10,060 bases of DNA. Origin: CAZBDU01 sp964490725 (GTDB lineage: Bacteria > Spirochaetota > Spirochaetia > SZUA-6 > DRHE01). Below, piece after piece: positions 1 through 7,016 of the stretch. Numbering within the stretch: the stretch's first letter is position 1; each line of letters begins with the position of its first letter. The stretch is taken from the NCBI GenBank assembly GCA_964490725.1, contig CAZBDU010000142.1:1-10060 (forward strand), given 5' to 3'. Below the pieces are notes generated by a model that saw only the letters and a program-made list of their open reading frames with translations, made no database searches and had not been told where the DNA came from. Position numbers and translations under genes: made by a program.

Positions 1-84
1 GGCCGGGGGGCCGGCCAGGCGGGGGGGCGCAGCTGGGCCGGGCGCACGGGCCAGGCGGGGGGCCCAGCTGGGCCGGGGGGCAGG
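1..84. repeat. G-rich tandem repeat of about 36 bp, cut by the window edge
   Basis: Two adjacent imperfect units begin with GGCCAGGC at 13 and at 49, both containing CAGCTGGGCCGGG. The first 12 bases match the tail of a further unit, so the array continues left of the window. G-runs of three to seven bases recur on the + strand, giving G-quadruplex potential. The array ends just before the promoter at 111. No coding function is visible in it. It could be a minisatellite or a low-complexity linker. Confidence 0.6.
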
Positions 85-110
85 CGGGCCGGGCGGCTTG
101 AGGACCCGCG

Positions 111-140
111 TTGACACCCCGCCGTGGGCTTCGCTATAGT
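111..140 (+). promoter_or_regulatory. Sigma-70-type promoter for the lipoprotein-cyclase operon
   Basis: TTGACA at 111-116 is a perfect -35 hexamer. TATAGT at 135-140 matches five of six -10 positions. The spacer is 18 bp and transcription would start near 147. This leaves a leader of about 22 nt before the ATG at 169 and places the upstream in-frame GTG at 124 inside the promoter, which argues against that start. Confidence 0.72.
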
Positions 141-168
141 GTCCCCGATCCAAAACGTGCGATCGAGC

Positions 169-1458
169 ATGGCTGAACCGGTTTCTCCCTCCACAGCGAA
201 AGTGCCCCTGCCCCGGCTGCTCGCCCTGCTGGCCTTGCTGGCCGCGCTCGGCGGGTGCGCCACCCTCTCCGACTCGATTTTCCTGCTGGGCAGGCTGGAC
301 AACCAGGAGAAGGCGGAGGCCCTGGTGAGCAAGGGGGCCGACCTGTTCGAAACAGAGCTGAGGCAGGCCGGGAACCTGGCGGTGATCCCCACTGTCCGCA
401 GGTATTTCGAAGTGGCCCTGCGCTACGACCCCTGGAACGAGCGGGCCGCCGCAGGCCTGGAGGAGCTGGACGGGTTCCGGCGAGGCGAGCTGGACAAGAG
501 GGTGAAGCTGGCGATCGGCCTGTCGGGCAGGAGCGAGCGCACGCCGGAAGAGAGCTACGCCCTGTGCCTGGCGGTCCGGCAGGCTTCCATCCTGGACCCG
601 CAGGACGACCGCGTGGCCGCCCTGCGCCGGGAGACCCGGGGAGTGCGCGCGGACCTCGTGGCCGGCTACTTGCGCGAAGGGCGCCAGAGGGCCGCCGAAG
701 TGTCCGCAGGGGACTCCGCTGCGCAGCAGGTTGACGGCTACATGGAAGCCCTGGGCTGGTACCAGAGGATTCTGACGATCCAGCCCGGCAGCGGCGGGGC
801 CCTGGCGCAGGAGAGGGCCCTGAGGCGCAAGTTGCTGCCCCTGCTGCGCGCCCGGCTGGCCGGCATCCGAGCCGAGCTGGCCGCCGACAGGTTCGAGAAC
901 GCCTGGAAGGGGGTGGAAGCCCTGCGGCGGCTGGATCGCCAGGCGGGAGCTCTTCCCGGGGGCGAGCTGGAGGAGCTGGCCTGCGAGCTGAACGTACGCT
1001 GGGCCCGGAGGCTGTTCGAGCAGCAGAGGTACGCGGAGGCGGACGCCCGCGTCAGTGCCGCGCTGGAGGAGCGCAGGTCCGCCGAGATACTGGCCCTGAA
1101 ACGGCGGATCGCTGCAGCCGAGCAGAAGAAAGCCCGGGAGGTGGGGTTCGTCCGGCTGCTGCGGCAGGTGGACGAGCTGATCGCCCAGGACCGTCTGGGG
1201 GCCGCGCTGCGGCTTCTGGGTTCGAGCCTGCCCACGGCGGATCGTTCGGAGCGGCAGGAGCTGGAGGGCCGCCGGGAGCGGGTCAGGCAGAGGCTCTCCG
1301 AGCTGTACCGGCGCGGCGTGGACCTCTACCGGGAAGAGAGCTTCCGCGAGGCGGCGGATCTGCTGGTGATCGTCGTGGATGCGGATCCCGGCTATCGGCA
1401 GGCCCGGAGCTACCTCGAGAAGGCTCGCGCGAAACAGAAGCTCCTGGAAAGCCTGTAG
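169..1458 (+). CDS. TPR-like repeat lipoprotein (predicted)
   Basis: A 429-aa precursor. The N-terminus has a basic stretch (K11, R16), a Leu/Ala-rich hydrophobic core (about 17-27) and the lipobox LGGC with Cys30, so this is a predicted lipoprotein made through Lgt and LspA. The rest is Arg/Glu/Leu-rich helix resembling tetratricopeptide pairs: around residues 80-100 (a helix ending in the RYDPWNERAAAGLEEL pattern), around 190-215 (YQRILTIQPG), and most clearly at the C-terminus from about 380 (RRGVDLYREESFREAADLL). No catalytic motif is seen. The ATG at 169 is chosen over GTG 124 because a strong promoter overlaps the latter; no good Shine-Dalgarno precedes 169. Only 15 bp separate it from the cyclase gene, so the two are probably co-transcribed and the lipoprotein may be a scaffold or signal-input partner. 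The specific role is inference; the lipobox is seen directly. Confidence 0.8.
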   Translation: MAEPVSPSTAKVPLPRLLALLALLAALGGCATLSDSIFLLGRLDNQEKAEALVSKGADLFETELRQAGNLAVIPTVRRYFEVALRYDPWNERAAAGLEELDGFRRGELDKRVKLAIGLSGRSERTPEESYALCLAVRQASILDPQDDRVAALRRETRGVRADLVAGYLREGRQRAAEVSAGDSAAQQVDGYMEALGWYQRILTIQPGSGGALAQERALRRKLLPLLRARLAGIRAELAADRFENAWKGVEALRRLDRQAGALPGGELEELACELNVRWARRLFEQQRYAEADARVSAALEERRSAEILALKRRIAAAEQKKAREVGFVRLLRQVDELIAQDRLGAALRLLGSSLPTADRSERQELEGRRERVRQRLSELYRRGVDLYREESFREAADLLVIVVDADPGYRQARSYLEKARAKQKLLESL

Positions 1459-1473
1459 GGGAGCGCTCCGCTG

Positions 1474-3627
1474 GTGACGTCGAACCTTCGCCTCCCCTGG
1501 CGGCGCGCTCTGGAGATCGCCTTCGGTGTTCTGGTGGCCGCCTGGCTGATTCTGCCCTGGATTCCCGGCGTGCGGGGGATTCTCAACCCGTTTCTGCTGC
1601 CGCGGGCCCTCGCAGAGGCGGTGGCCGCCAAGACGTGGACCGCCCTGACCCGCTGGGTCGCCTCGGTTTTGGTCTACTCCCTGCCGGTGCTGACCGCCTC
1701 CAGGCTGGGCGCACCCTTGCTGGCGCCAAAGCTGCCCCGGGTGTTCGCTCCTTCCGCGATTCCCTCCATCCTCGTGGGCATCCTGTGGACCCTGGCGGCG
1801 GCGGCCCCGCTGCTGCTTCACGCCTACCTGCTCGCCTCGGGGCCCAAGTACTTCGCCTCGCTGCATCCCCTGGTCTATGCCACCTTCGCCCTGGCCATGA
1901 CCTGCAACGGCGTCTACCTGGGTTTGCTGATCCGGGCGCTGAACAGACGCAGCGGCGCTTACCGCGAGTATCTGCAGGCCTCCCGGGACCGGCAAGCCTC
2001 CGCCGGACGGCTGCCCCGCAACAACCGGGGCAGCATCCGCACCAGGCTGGTGCTTCTGTTCGTGGGCATCACCCTCACGGTCGTCACCGTTCTCAGCATG
2101 GTCCTGCTGCGGGATTTCCGCAGCACCATCCTGGCCACGGTCTCCGACAACGGACGGAATCTGGCCGAGCGCAGCGCCAGCGTGGTCAAGGCGAACCTCA
2201 CTGACGAGATCGCCATCAGGGACTACTTCGAGATCGAGCGCAGGAAGAACCTGGCTACCAAGGTCAGATTCAACTCCCTGTCCTACTATCAGAAGCAGGG
2301 CAGAAGCGACCTGTTCGTCGCGATGGGGAGCACCGATGCGACCATACTCGGGCGGTGGCTGCCGCCCTCCTACCGCGATGAGGCGGCGGCCGGAGGCGTC
2401 TACGATCGCCGCCGCGGGACCCTGAGCTTCGTCTCGCCGGTAACCCTCGGGCGGGGCCAGGAGGCCAAGCTGGCAGGCTTTGCCGTGGTGGTCTACGACC
2501 GCAGCGTGATCTACCAGCCCTACTTCCGAACGCAGATCAAGGTGATCCTCTTCAGCGCGCTGTTCCTGTACGTGTCGGTGTTTCTGGTCTATGCGCTGGG
2601 CGGCAGCATCGCGCTGCCCATCCTGGCCCTGGGGATGAGCGTCAACCGGATGAGCTCAGCCCTTTCGAGCATGATCGCGGGCAGGGTGAGGGTTTCCGCG
2701 GCGAGGCTGGATTACCGGGACATGGTGAGGACCCGGGACGAGATCAAGGATCTCTCCAGGGAGTTCAGCCGTATGGCGGCGGTGATCCGAGGCGTGGTGC
2801 CCTACATCTCCGCCTCCACCTTGAAGCACGCCCACCACGGGGCCCTGATGTCTCAGAGCCGTGACCTGGCCTTCCTGTTCACCGACATCCGGGGGTTCAC
2901 CGCGCTCTGTGAGGGTTTGAGCCCGGAGGAGGTGGTGCGGATCCTGAACCGGTTCCTGGAGCTGCAGAGCTCCATCATTCTGGAGCACGACGGCGACATC
3001 GACAAGTTCGTGGGGGACGCCATCATGGCCGCCTTCGAGGGGCCGGACAAGGAGGTGAAGGCCTGCCGGGCGGCCCTGGGAATCCGCGCCGCCATGGCCG
3101 CGGAAACGGAACGTCGGCGGGCCAGCGGCCAGAAGCTTCTCGCCATCGGGATCGGCATTCACTCGGGGCCCGTGGTCTTCGGCAGCGTCGGCGCCGGGGA
3201 GCGGCGCGACTTCACCAGCATCGGGGACACCGTGAACCTGGCCGCCAGGCTGGAAGGGGCCAACAAGGAGTATGGCACCGGCACCCTCATCAGCCAGACG
3301 GTGCACGAGAAGGTGTTGGACCGCTACCTGTGCCGGGAAATCGACCTGCTGACTCTCAAAGGCAAGAGCCGTGCGGTGCGGGTCTTCGAGATTCTGGGGG
3401 ACAGGGCGGAGGCTTCCCGGGAGGCCGCCCGGCTGAAGGAGCGCTTCGAAGGGGGGCTGGCAGCCTACCGGCGGCAGCGGTGGGAGGAGGCGGCCGCTGC
3501 GTTCAGAGACCTGAGCGGACGCAGCGGGGACGCTGCCAGCGCAGTCTTTCTGGAACGGATCGACTTCTTCCGCAAGAATCCGCCGGGAGAGGGCTGGGAC
3601 GGCGTGTTCGCCTTGCAGGTGAAGTAG
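1474..3627 (+). CDS. Membrane class III adenylate cyclase with periplasmic sensor region and HAMP-like linker
   Basis: 717 aa; predicted to convert ATP to cAMP at the inner membrane. Hydrophobic segments lie near residues 12-30, 59-77, 96-120, 132-153, 191-212 and 355-375. Residues 213-354 form a predicted periplasmic, possibly Cache-like, domain between TM5 and TM6. A HAMP-like linker (about 376-440) leads to the cyclase domain (about 464-640). Catalytic residues seen: metal-binding D471 (in FTDIRGFT) and D515 (in KFVGDAIMA), adenine-selecting K511 paired with T581, and transition-state N588 and R592 (in VNLAARLE). Lys/Thr at the purine pair is the class IIIb pattern, a class known for bicarbonate-responsive members such as Spirulina CyaC. 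The tail from 655 contains a TPR-like helix and a WDGVF ending. GTG start, with AGGGGAG at 1457-1463, 10 nt upstream and overlapping the previous stop. Identification as a cyclase is firm; the sensed signal is unknown. Confidence 0.93.
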   Translation: MTSNLRLPWRRALEIAFGVLVAAWLILPWIPGVRGILNPFLLPRALAEAVAAKTWTALTRWVASVLVYSLPVLTASRLGAPLLAPKLPRVFAPSAIPSILVGILWTLAAAAPLLLHAYLLASGPKYFASLHPLVYATFALAMTCNGVYLGLLIRALNRRSGAYREYLQASRDRQASAGRLPRNNRGSIRTRLVLLFVGITLTVVTVLSMVLLRDFRSTILATVSDNGRNLAERSASVVKANLTDEIAIRDYFEIERRKNLATKVRFNSLSYYQKQGRSDLFVAMGSTDATILGRWLPPSYRDEAAAGGVYDRRRGTLSFVSPVTLGRGQEAKLAGFAVVVYDRSVIYQPYFRTQIKVILFSALFLYVSVFLVYALGGSIALPILALGMSVNRMSSALSSMIAGRVRVSAARLDYRDMVRTRDEIKDLSREFSRMAAVIRGVVPYISASTLKHAHHGALMSQSRDLAFLFTDIRGFTALCEGLSPEEVVRILNRFLELQSSIILEHDGDIDKFVGDAIMAAFEGPDKEVKACRAALGIRAAMAAETERRRASGQKLLAIGIGIHSGPVVFGSVGAGERRDFTSIGDTVNLAARLEGANKEYGTGTLISQTVHEKVLDRYLCREIDLLTLKGKSRAVRVFEILGDRAEASREAARLKERFEGGLAAYRRQRWEEAAAAFRDLSGRSGDAASAVFLERIDFFRKNPPGEGWDGVFALQVK

Positions 3628-3636
3628 ACGCCTCGG

Positions 3637-3707
3637 GGCCCGCGCCAGCGGGCCAGCGGGAGTGCCGCGGTTTTTCAAACCCTGTGGGGTTAATCCAGAT
3701 TTTTTTT
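3637..3707 (+). terminator. Terminator-like hairpins after the cyclase gene
   Basis: A 7-bp perfect stem, GGCCCGC (3637-3643) with GCGGGCC (3648-3654) and a GCCA loop, starts 9 nt after the cyclase stop, but its nearest T-run (3671-3675) is 16 nt further on. Weaker stems follow (GGTTT/AAACC at 3669-3681; AACCC/GGGTT at 3678-3691), then T8 at 3700-3707. None is a textbook intrinsic terminator, but together they probably end the operon. Confidence 0.4.
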
Positions 3708-3759
3708 GTCAGGTAATCTATTCGGTGTATATCCATGCATGCCAGTTTAGGCGTATAGT
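3706..3759 (+). promoter_or_regulatory. Candidate promoter(s) for the 102-aa gene in an AT-rich island
   Basis: TTGTCA at 3706-3711 (five of six -35 positions) lies 16 bp before TATATC at 3728-3733. A second -10-like hexamer, TATAGT, is at 3754-3759 but has no convincing -35. About 3670-3770 is clearly AT-richer than its surroundings, as expected of a promoter region. Which element is used cannot be decided; either leaves a 5' leader of about 95-120 nt. Confidence 0.35.
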
Positions 3760-3771
3760 TCTTGCGATATT

Positions 3772-3840
3772 GGTGGCCCCGATCTTGGCCCCGGTGAAGC
3801 GACGTCCCGCTGCCGGAACCCGACTTGCGGCATCGCCACC
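3772..3840 (+). promoter_or_regulatory. Possibly folded 5' leader of the 102-aa gene
   Basis: GGTGGC (3772-3777) pairs perfectly with GCCACC (3835-3840), closing the leader. Inside it CCGG (3791-3794) pairs with CCGG (3813-3816), enclosing AGCG (3798-3801) with CGCT (3808-3811). The closing stem ends 8 nt before the Shine-Dalgarno. No known riboswitch class is recognised. In G+C-rich DNA such stems can arise by chance. Confidence 0.27.
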
Positions 3841-3860
3841 GAGTCTACAGGAGGAGTCGG

Positions 3861-4169
3861 ATGAACGAGGCAGACAAGATACAGAAGGCTCAGGAAGTGG
3901 TATCCGAACGATTGCGCCGGGAGGCGAACGGGCGCCTGGAAGGGGTGACGTGGTTCCAGAAGGACACCGATGTCCCGCTGGGAATTCTCCGCATCCGGGT
4001 CACCTCGGGAGGGGAGAGCTCCGTGTTCACCTTCTGGAAGGGGGAGCTTCTGGAAGGGCACGGCAGCAGGCCCTGGCGCGAACGGTTGGAGCTCAAGTCG
4101 GGGGAGATCCTGCGGGAGCTCGACGAGACTCTGGAGCCGGTGACGGGTGAGGAGGCCGCCGGGCTCTGA
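3861..4169 (+). CDS. Small orphan protein of unknown function (102 aa)
   Basis: I do not recognise the family. The start is well supported: ATG at 3861 preceded by AGGAGGAG at 3849-3856. The in-frame start at 3825 lacks such a site and would lie inside the leader. The protein is highly charged and predicted soluble. An amphipathic N-terminal helix (about 2-24, rich in K, E and R) is followed by a probable beta region (about 27-65, with alternating hydrophobics around ILRIRV and SVFTFW) and a C-terminal Glu-rich helix (about 70-95). No signal peptide, TM segment or metal-binding cluster is seen. The layout suggests a small alpha/beta binding domain, which is inference. Its last 77 bp overlap the 3' end of the convergent SecA-paralogue gene. 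Confidence 0.72.
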   Translation: MNEADKIQKAQEVVSERLRREANGRLEGVTWFQKDTDVPLGILRIRVTSGGESSVFTFWKGELLEGHGSRPWRERLELKSGEILRELDETLEPVTGEEAAGL

Positions 4170-6624
4170 TCTCCCGGCACCGCCTTCGCATCCCGTGGCC
4201 AACTGTTTTCGCCAGGGAGACCAGGGCGGCCAGCGCAGCGGCGGCCAGCAGGGGCAGGGCGCACACCGCGGCCGCCGCTGCCTGCAGGCCGATGTTGGCG
4301 GCGCCCAGCATGCTCAGCCGGAACGCCGGCAGAGGGTTGTCGTTGATCAAGTAGGTCCAGGTGGCGGAGGGCCCCGTCAAACCCTGCCGTTTCAGGTCTA
4401 GGGCATCCAGGTCCGTGGCGCCCCGGAAGCGGAGGGCGGTGCGCCGAGTGACCTCGGCTAGCCCCAGTGCGAAGGCGTCGCTCGTCTGCCGGATGAAGCA
4501 CACCAGGGGGTCCTCTCCGCCGAAGCGCTGGAGGTGGATTCCCTCCTTGAGCTCCTCAACGAGCAGCAGGTGATCCGCCCAGAACCGATCCAGGTGGAGC
4601 AGGTACAGCCGCACCAGCAGGTCGTGCGCCCTGGCGCCGTCGTTGGCGGCGCTCAGCCGCGCATGAGCCAGGCGGCACTTCTCCCACAGCTCTTCGGGGA
4701 TGGCGCCCTCCCGCAGTGCCGCTCCCCGCTGGGCCTGCAGGCCTCGGCGCTGCCGCTCCACCAGCTCTGAGTAGCGGCGCAGGGTGCTGCGGATCTCACC
4801 GTTCTGATCCTCGATGATGCTCTGCGCCCTGGCGATTTCCCGGGCCACCCTGCGGTCGGTCAGCTCCCGCCCGGCTCCGGCGTGCAGGTACTCCGGAGGG
4901 ATGAGCTCCCGGATGGCGTAGCGTTCCACCAGCCGGTCTTCCAGGCTGATGAAGAACCTGGACAGGCCGGGATCTCCCTGGCGGCCCGCTCGGCCGCGCA
5001 GCTGATTGTCGATGCGCACGCTTTCGTGGCGGTTGGTGCCGATCACGTACAGGCCCCCCAGGGCGGCTATCCGCTCCCTCTGCCGGCCGGTCCGGCCGCC
5101 GAGCCTGATATCCGTTCCCCGGCCGGCCATGTTGGTGGAAATGGTCACGGCCCCCGGCATGCCGGCCTGTGCCACCAGCTTCGCTTCCTCCCGGTCGTTG
5201 GCGGCGTTGAGCACCCGGCAGGGGATGCCCCGCGATCGCAGCCGCTCGGCGTACATGAGGGACTCTTTCACGGAAGCGGTACCGAGAAGGACCGGCCGGC
5301 CGGTCCGGTGCTCGCGGGCGATCTCCTCCAGCACCGCATCCACCTTGGCGCCGATGGTGGTGAACACCCGGTCCGGCGCGTCGATGCGGGCCACCGGTCG
5401 ATTCGGGGGTATGATCACGGTGGACAGCCCGTAGCAGCGGGCCAACTCCCCGGCGGCTGATACCGCTGTGGCGCTGAGGGCCGATACCTTGGGATACAGC
5501 CGGATGAAGTGCTGGACGGTGATCGAGGCGTACACCATTCCCTCGCTCCGGACCGGAAGGCCCTCCTTGGCCTCCAGCGCGGCCTGGATACCGTAGGGCC
5601 AGCGGCGCCGGTCCGCCACGCGCCCGGTGAACTCGTCCACCAGCGCGATTTGTCCCTCCCGCACGATGTAGTCCACGTCGCGGGTCAGGAGGTGGTGGGC
5701 GTGGAGAGCCACCGTTACCGCCGCGTACACAGGACGGTGCTCCTCGAGGTGAATGCCGCCGCAGCCCAGCAGGCGCTGGACCGCCCGCTGCCCCTCCAGG
5801 GTCAGCGACACGCGGCGTCCGGTCCTGTCGGCCTGGAAGTCCCGGCCGGCCTTGAGGGAGGGGATAACGGCCTCCACCCGGCGAGGATCCACCTCCGGCG
5901 GCGGGGCGGCACCGGCGATCACCAGCGGCACCCGGGCCTCGTCGATCAGGATGAAGTCCGCCTCGTCGACGATGGCGAAGTTGAGCTCCCGATGCACCAG
6001 CGACCCGGTGCTGTAGCTGAGCCCGTCGCGCAGCAGGTCAAAGCCGGCCTCCCGGGCGGTCAGGTAGGTGACCTCCGCCTGGTAGGCCTTCCTGCGTTCC
6101 CGCGGCGCCATTCCCTCCCGAACGCAGCCCACCCGCAGGCCCAGGAAGGCGTACAGCGGGGACATCCATTCGGCGTCGCGTGCGGCCAGGTAGTCGTTGG
6201 CCGTCATGACGTGCACGCCTCCTCCGGCCAGCCCCTCCAGGCAGGCGGCGAAGGCCGCCGCCAGGGTCTTGCCCTCCCCGGTCTGCATCTGGGCCAGCTT
6301 GCCCTGCTGCAGCACCACTGCCGCCAGGATCTGCACGTCAAAGGGCGAAAGCCCCAGGGTCCTGGCGCTCACCTCCGCCGCCAGGGCATACGTCTGCGGG
6401 AGGAGGCTCTCCGCAGGTTCGCCGGCCCGTGCTCGCGCTCGCAGCGCGGAGGCCAGCTCCCGCAGCTGCGCGTCGCTGCGTCCCGACAGGTCTTGCCGGC
6501 GTACGGCCGCCAGGGTCCTGGCATAGGGCTCCAGGCTGCTCTCGATGCTCCTGCCCTGCGCCCGGCTGAGAAAATAGGAAACCCGCTCGCGAACGCTCAA
6601 TCGGTTGCGGACGCTCTCCGTCAT
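4093..6624 (-). CDS. SecA paralogue (accessory SecA-type ATPase) with hydrophobic C-terminal segment
   Basis: 843 aa; predicted ATP-driven preprotein translocase motor. The SecA order is present: NBD1 with Walker A (MQTGEGKT, K119), then ANDYLAARDAEWM (142-154) and a DEADF Walker B (220-224, DEVDS in housekeeping SecA) followed by LIDEAR; a preprotein cross-linking region (about 232-370); NBD2 with NMAGRGTD (498-505) and QLRGRAGRQGDPG (541-553); and a helical scaffold around FWADHLLLVEELKEGIHL (681-698). The usual YGTNNEFGFDYLRD segment reads YLTAREAGFDLLRD. The C-terminal zinc motif is absent; instead there is an Ala/Leu-rich hydrophobic segment (about 778-806) and an Arg/Pro-rich tail. ATG 6624 is chosen because AGGGAGG lies at 6635-6629; the 74 extra in-frame upstream codons look non-coding. 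These changes suggest an accessory SecA2-like paralogue. No SecY2 or Asp partners are in the window. Confidence 0.9.
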   Translation of the reverse strand: MTESVRNRLSVRERVSYFLSRAQGRSIESSLEPYARTLAAVRRQDLSGRSDAQLRELASALRARARAGEPAESLLPQTYALAAEVSARTLGLSPFDVQILAAVVLQQGKLAQMQTGEGKTLAAAFAACLEGLAGGGVHVMTANDYLAARDAEWMSPLYAFLGLRVGCVREGMAPRERRKAYQAEVTYLTAREAGFDLLRDGLSYSTGSLVHRELNFAIVDEADFILIDEARVPLVIAGAAPPPEVDPRRVEAVIPSLKAGRDFQADRTGRRVSLTLEGQRAVQRLLGCGGIHLEEHRPVYAAVTVALHAHHLLTRDVDYIVREGQIALVDEFTGRVADRRRWPYGIQAALEAKEGLPVRSEGMVYASITVQHFIRLYPKVSALSATAVSAAGELARCYGLSTVIIPPNRPVARIDAPDRVFTTIGAKVDAVLEEIAREHRTGRPVLLGTASVKESLMYAERLRSRGIPCRVLNAANDREEAKLVAQAGMPGAVTISTNMAGRGTDIRLGGRTGRQRERIAALGGLYVIGTNRHESVRIDNQLRGRAGRQGDPGLSRFFISLEDRLVERYAIRELIPPEYLHAGAGRELTDRRVAREIARAQSIIEDQNGEIRSTLRRYSELVERQRRGLQAQRGAALREGAIPEELWEKCRLAHARLSAANDGARAHDLLVRLYLLHLDRFWADHLLLVEELKEGIHLQRFGGEDPLVCFIRQTSDAFALGLAEVTRRTALRFRGATDLDALDLKRQGLTGPSATWTYLINDNPLPAFRLSMLGAANIGLQAAAAAVCALPLLAAAALAALVSLAKTVGHGMRRRCREIRARRPPHPSPAPESRRAPAGSPPT

Positions 6625-6691
6625 GTGCCCTCCCTGTGTCTCTCCTCGAAGAGATGAAGTCGAGTGGATCCGTTCTGTCGTGTTGTGGAGT

Positions 6692-6904
6692 TTAGAGGAT
6701 GGGGGGGCCGCGGCTGCCGCAGGCGGAGAGGACCCCGGTCTTGCGGGGCGGTGCGTGCCGCGCCGCTGCCGCGAGCAGCGCCAGGAGGAGGAGCGGCGAC
6801 AGGAGCCGCGCAGGGTGGACCGGAGCCAGAAGAGTGAAGGTGACAACCAGGACCAGCAGCAGGCAGAGGAGGACGGACAACGCGCGTGGAGTGAAGCGGG
6901 TCAC
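6692..6904 (-). CDS. Possible 70-aa two-TM membrane protein
   Basis: A GTG at 6904 opens a 70-codon frame ending 67 bp before the SecA-paralogue start, on the same strand. It encodes a short basic N-terminus, a hydrophobic helix (about 9-27), a short turn containing HPAR, a second helix (about 34-48) and a polar tail. Third codon positions are almost all G or C, as in the neighbouring genes. No Shine-Dalgarno precedes the GTG, but TATATT (6916-6911) lies 6 nt upstream, which would suit a leaderless transcript. The family is not recognised. Position suggests a small membrane partner of the SecA paralogue, but G+C-rich DNA readily yields chance Leu/Ala-rich frames, so confidence is limited. Confidence 0.42.
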   Translation of the reverse strand: MTRFTPRALSVLLCLLLVLVVTFTLLAPVHPARLLSPLLLLALLAAAARHAPPRKTGVLSACGSRGPPIL

Positions 6905-6910
6905 GGGATC

Positions 6911-6916
6911 AATATA
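6911..6916 (-). promoter_or_regulatory. Possible -10 element for a leaderless transcript
   Basis: TATATT on the minus strand ends 6 nt before the GTG at 6904, the distance at which transcription would start on or next to the start codon. No -35 hexamer resembling TTGACA is found 16-18 bp upstream. Confidence 0.2.
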
Positions 6917-7000
6917 GCGCGTTGGCGGGCGAGCGCATAGGCCTGGACGGGCAGGTGGGCCCGCAGATCGGGCCCGGGCCGAGGCGGCCGGCAGGGCCCT

Positions 7001-7013
7001 GGCACGCGGTGCC
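7001..7013 (-). terminator. Hairpin just after the 66-aa gene
   Basis: GGCAC (7001-7005) and GTGCC (7009-7013) form a perfect 5-bp stem with a 3-nt loop, beginning 3 nt past the minus-strand stop at 7017. No T-run follows, so this may aid RNA stability or Rho-dependent ending rather than intrinsic termination. Confidence 0.25.
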
Positions 7014-7016
7014 GGG

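Noticed and set aside
124..168. Upstream GTG start for the lipoprotein gene
   Set aside because: It lies between the -35 and -10 of a strong promoter, and the ATG at 169 gives a better signal peptide.
2656..3678. 340-codon minus-strand open frame
   Set aside because: It is a shadow of the cyclase gene: Gly/Pro/His-rich with no domain, as expected in G+C-rich DNA.
3772..3840. Cobalamin-type riboswitch
   Set aside because: A CCGGTG segment is present, but the remaining conserved B12-box bases are not.
5509..6657. 382-codon plus-strand open frame
   Set aside because: It is antisense to the SecA paralogue, whose motifs prove the opposite strand is coding.
6625..6846. 74-codon N-terminal extension of the SecA paralogue
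   Set aside because: It is low-complexity, lies upstream of a clear Shine-Dalgarno and ATG, and overlaps the small membrane ORF region.
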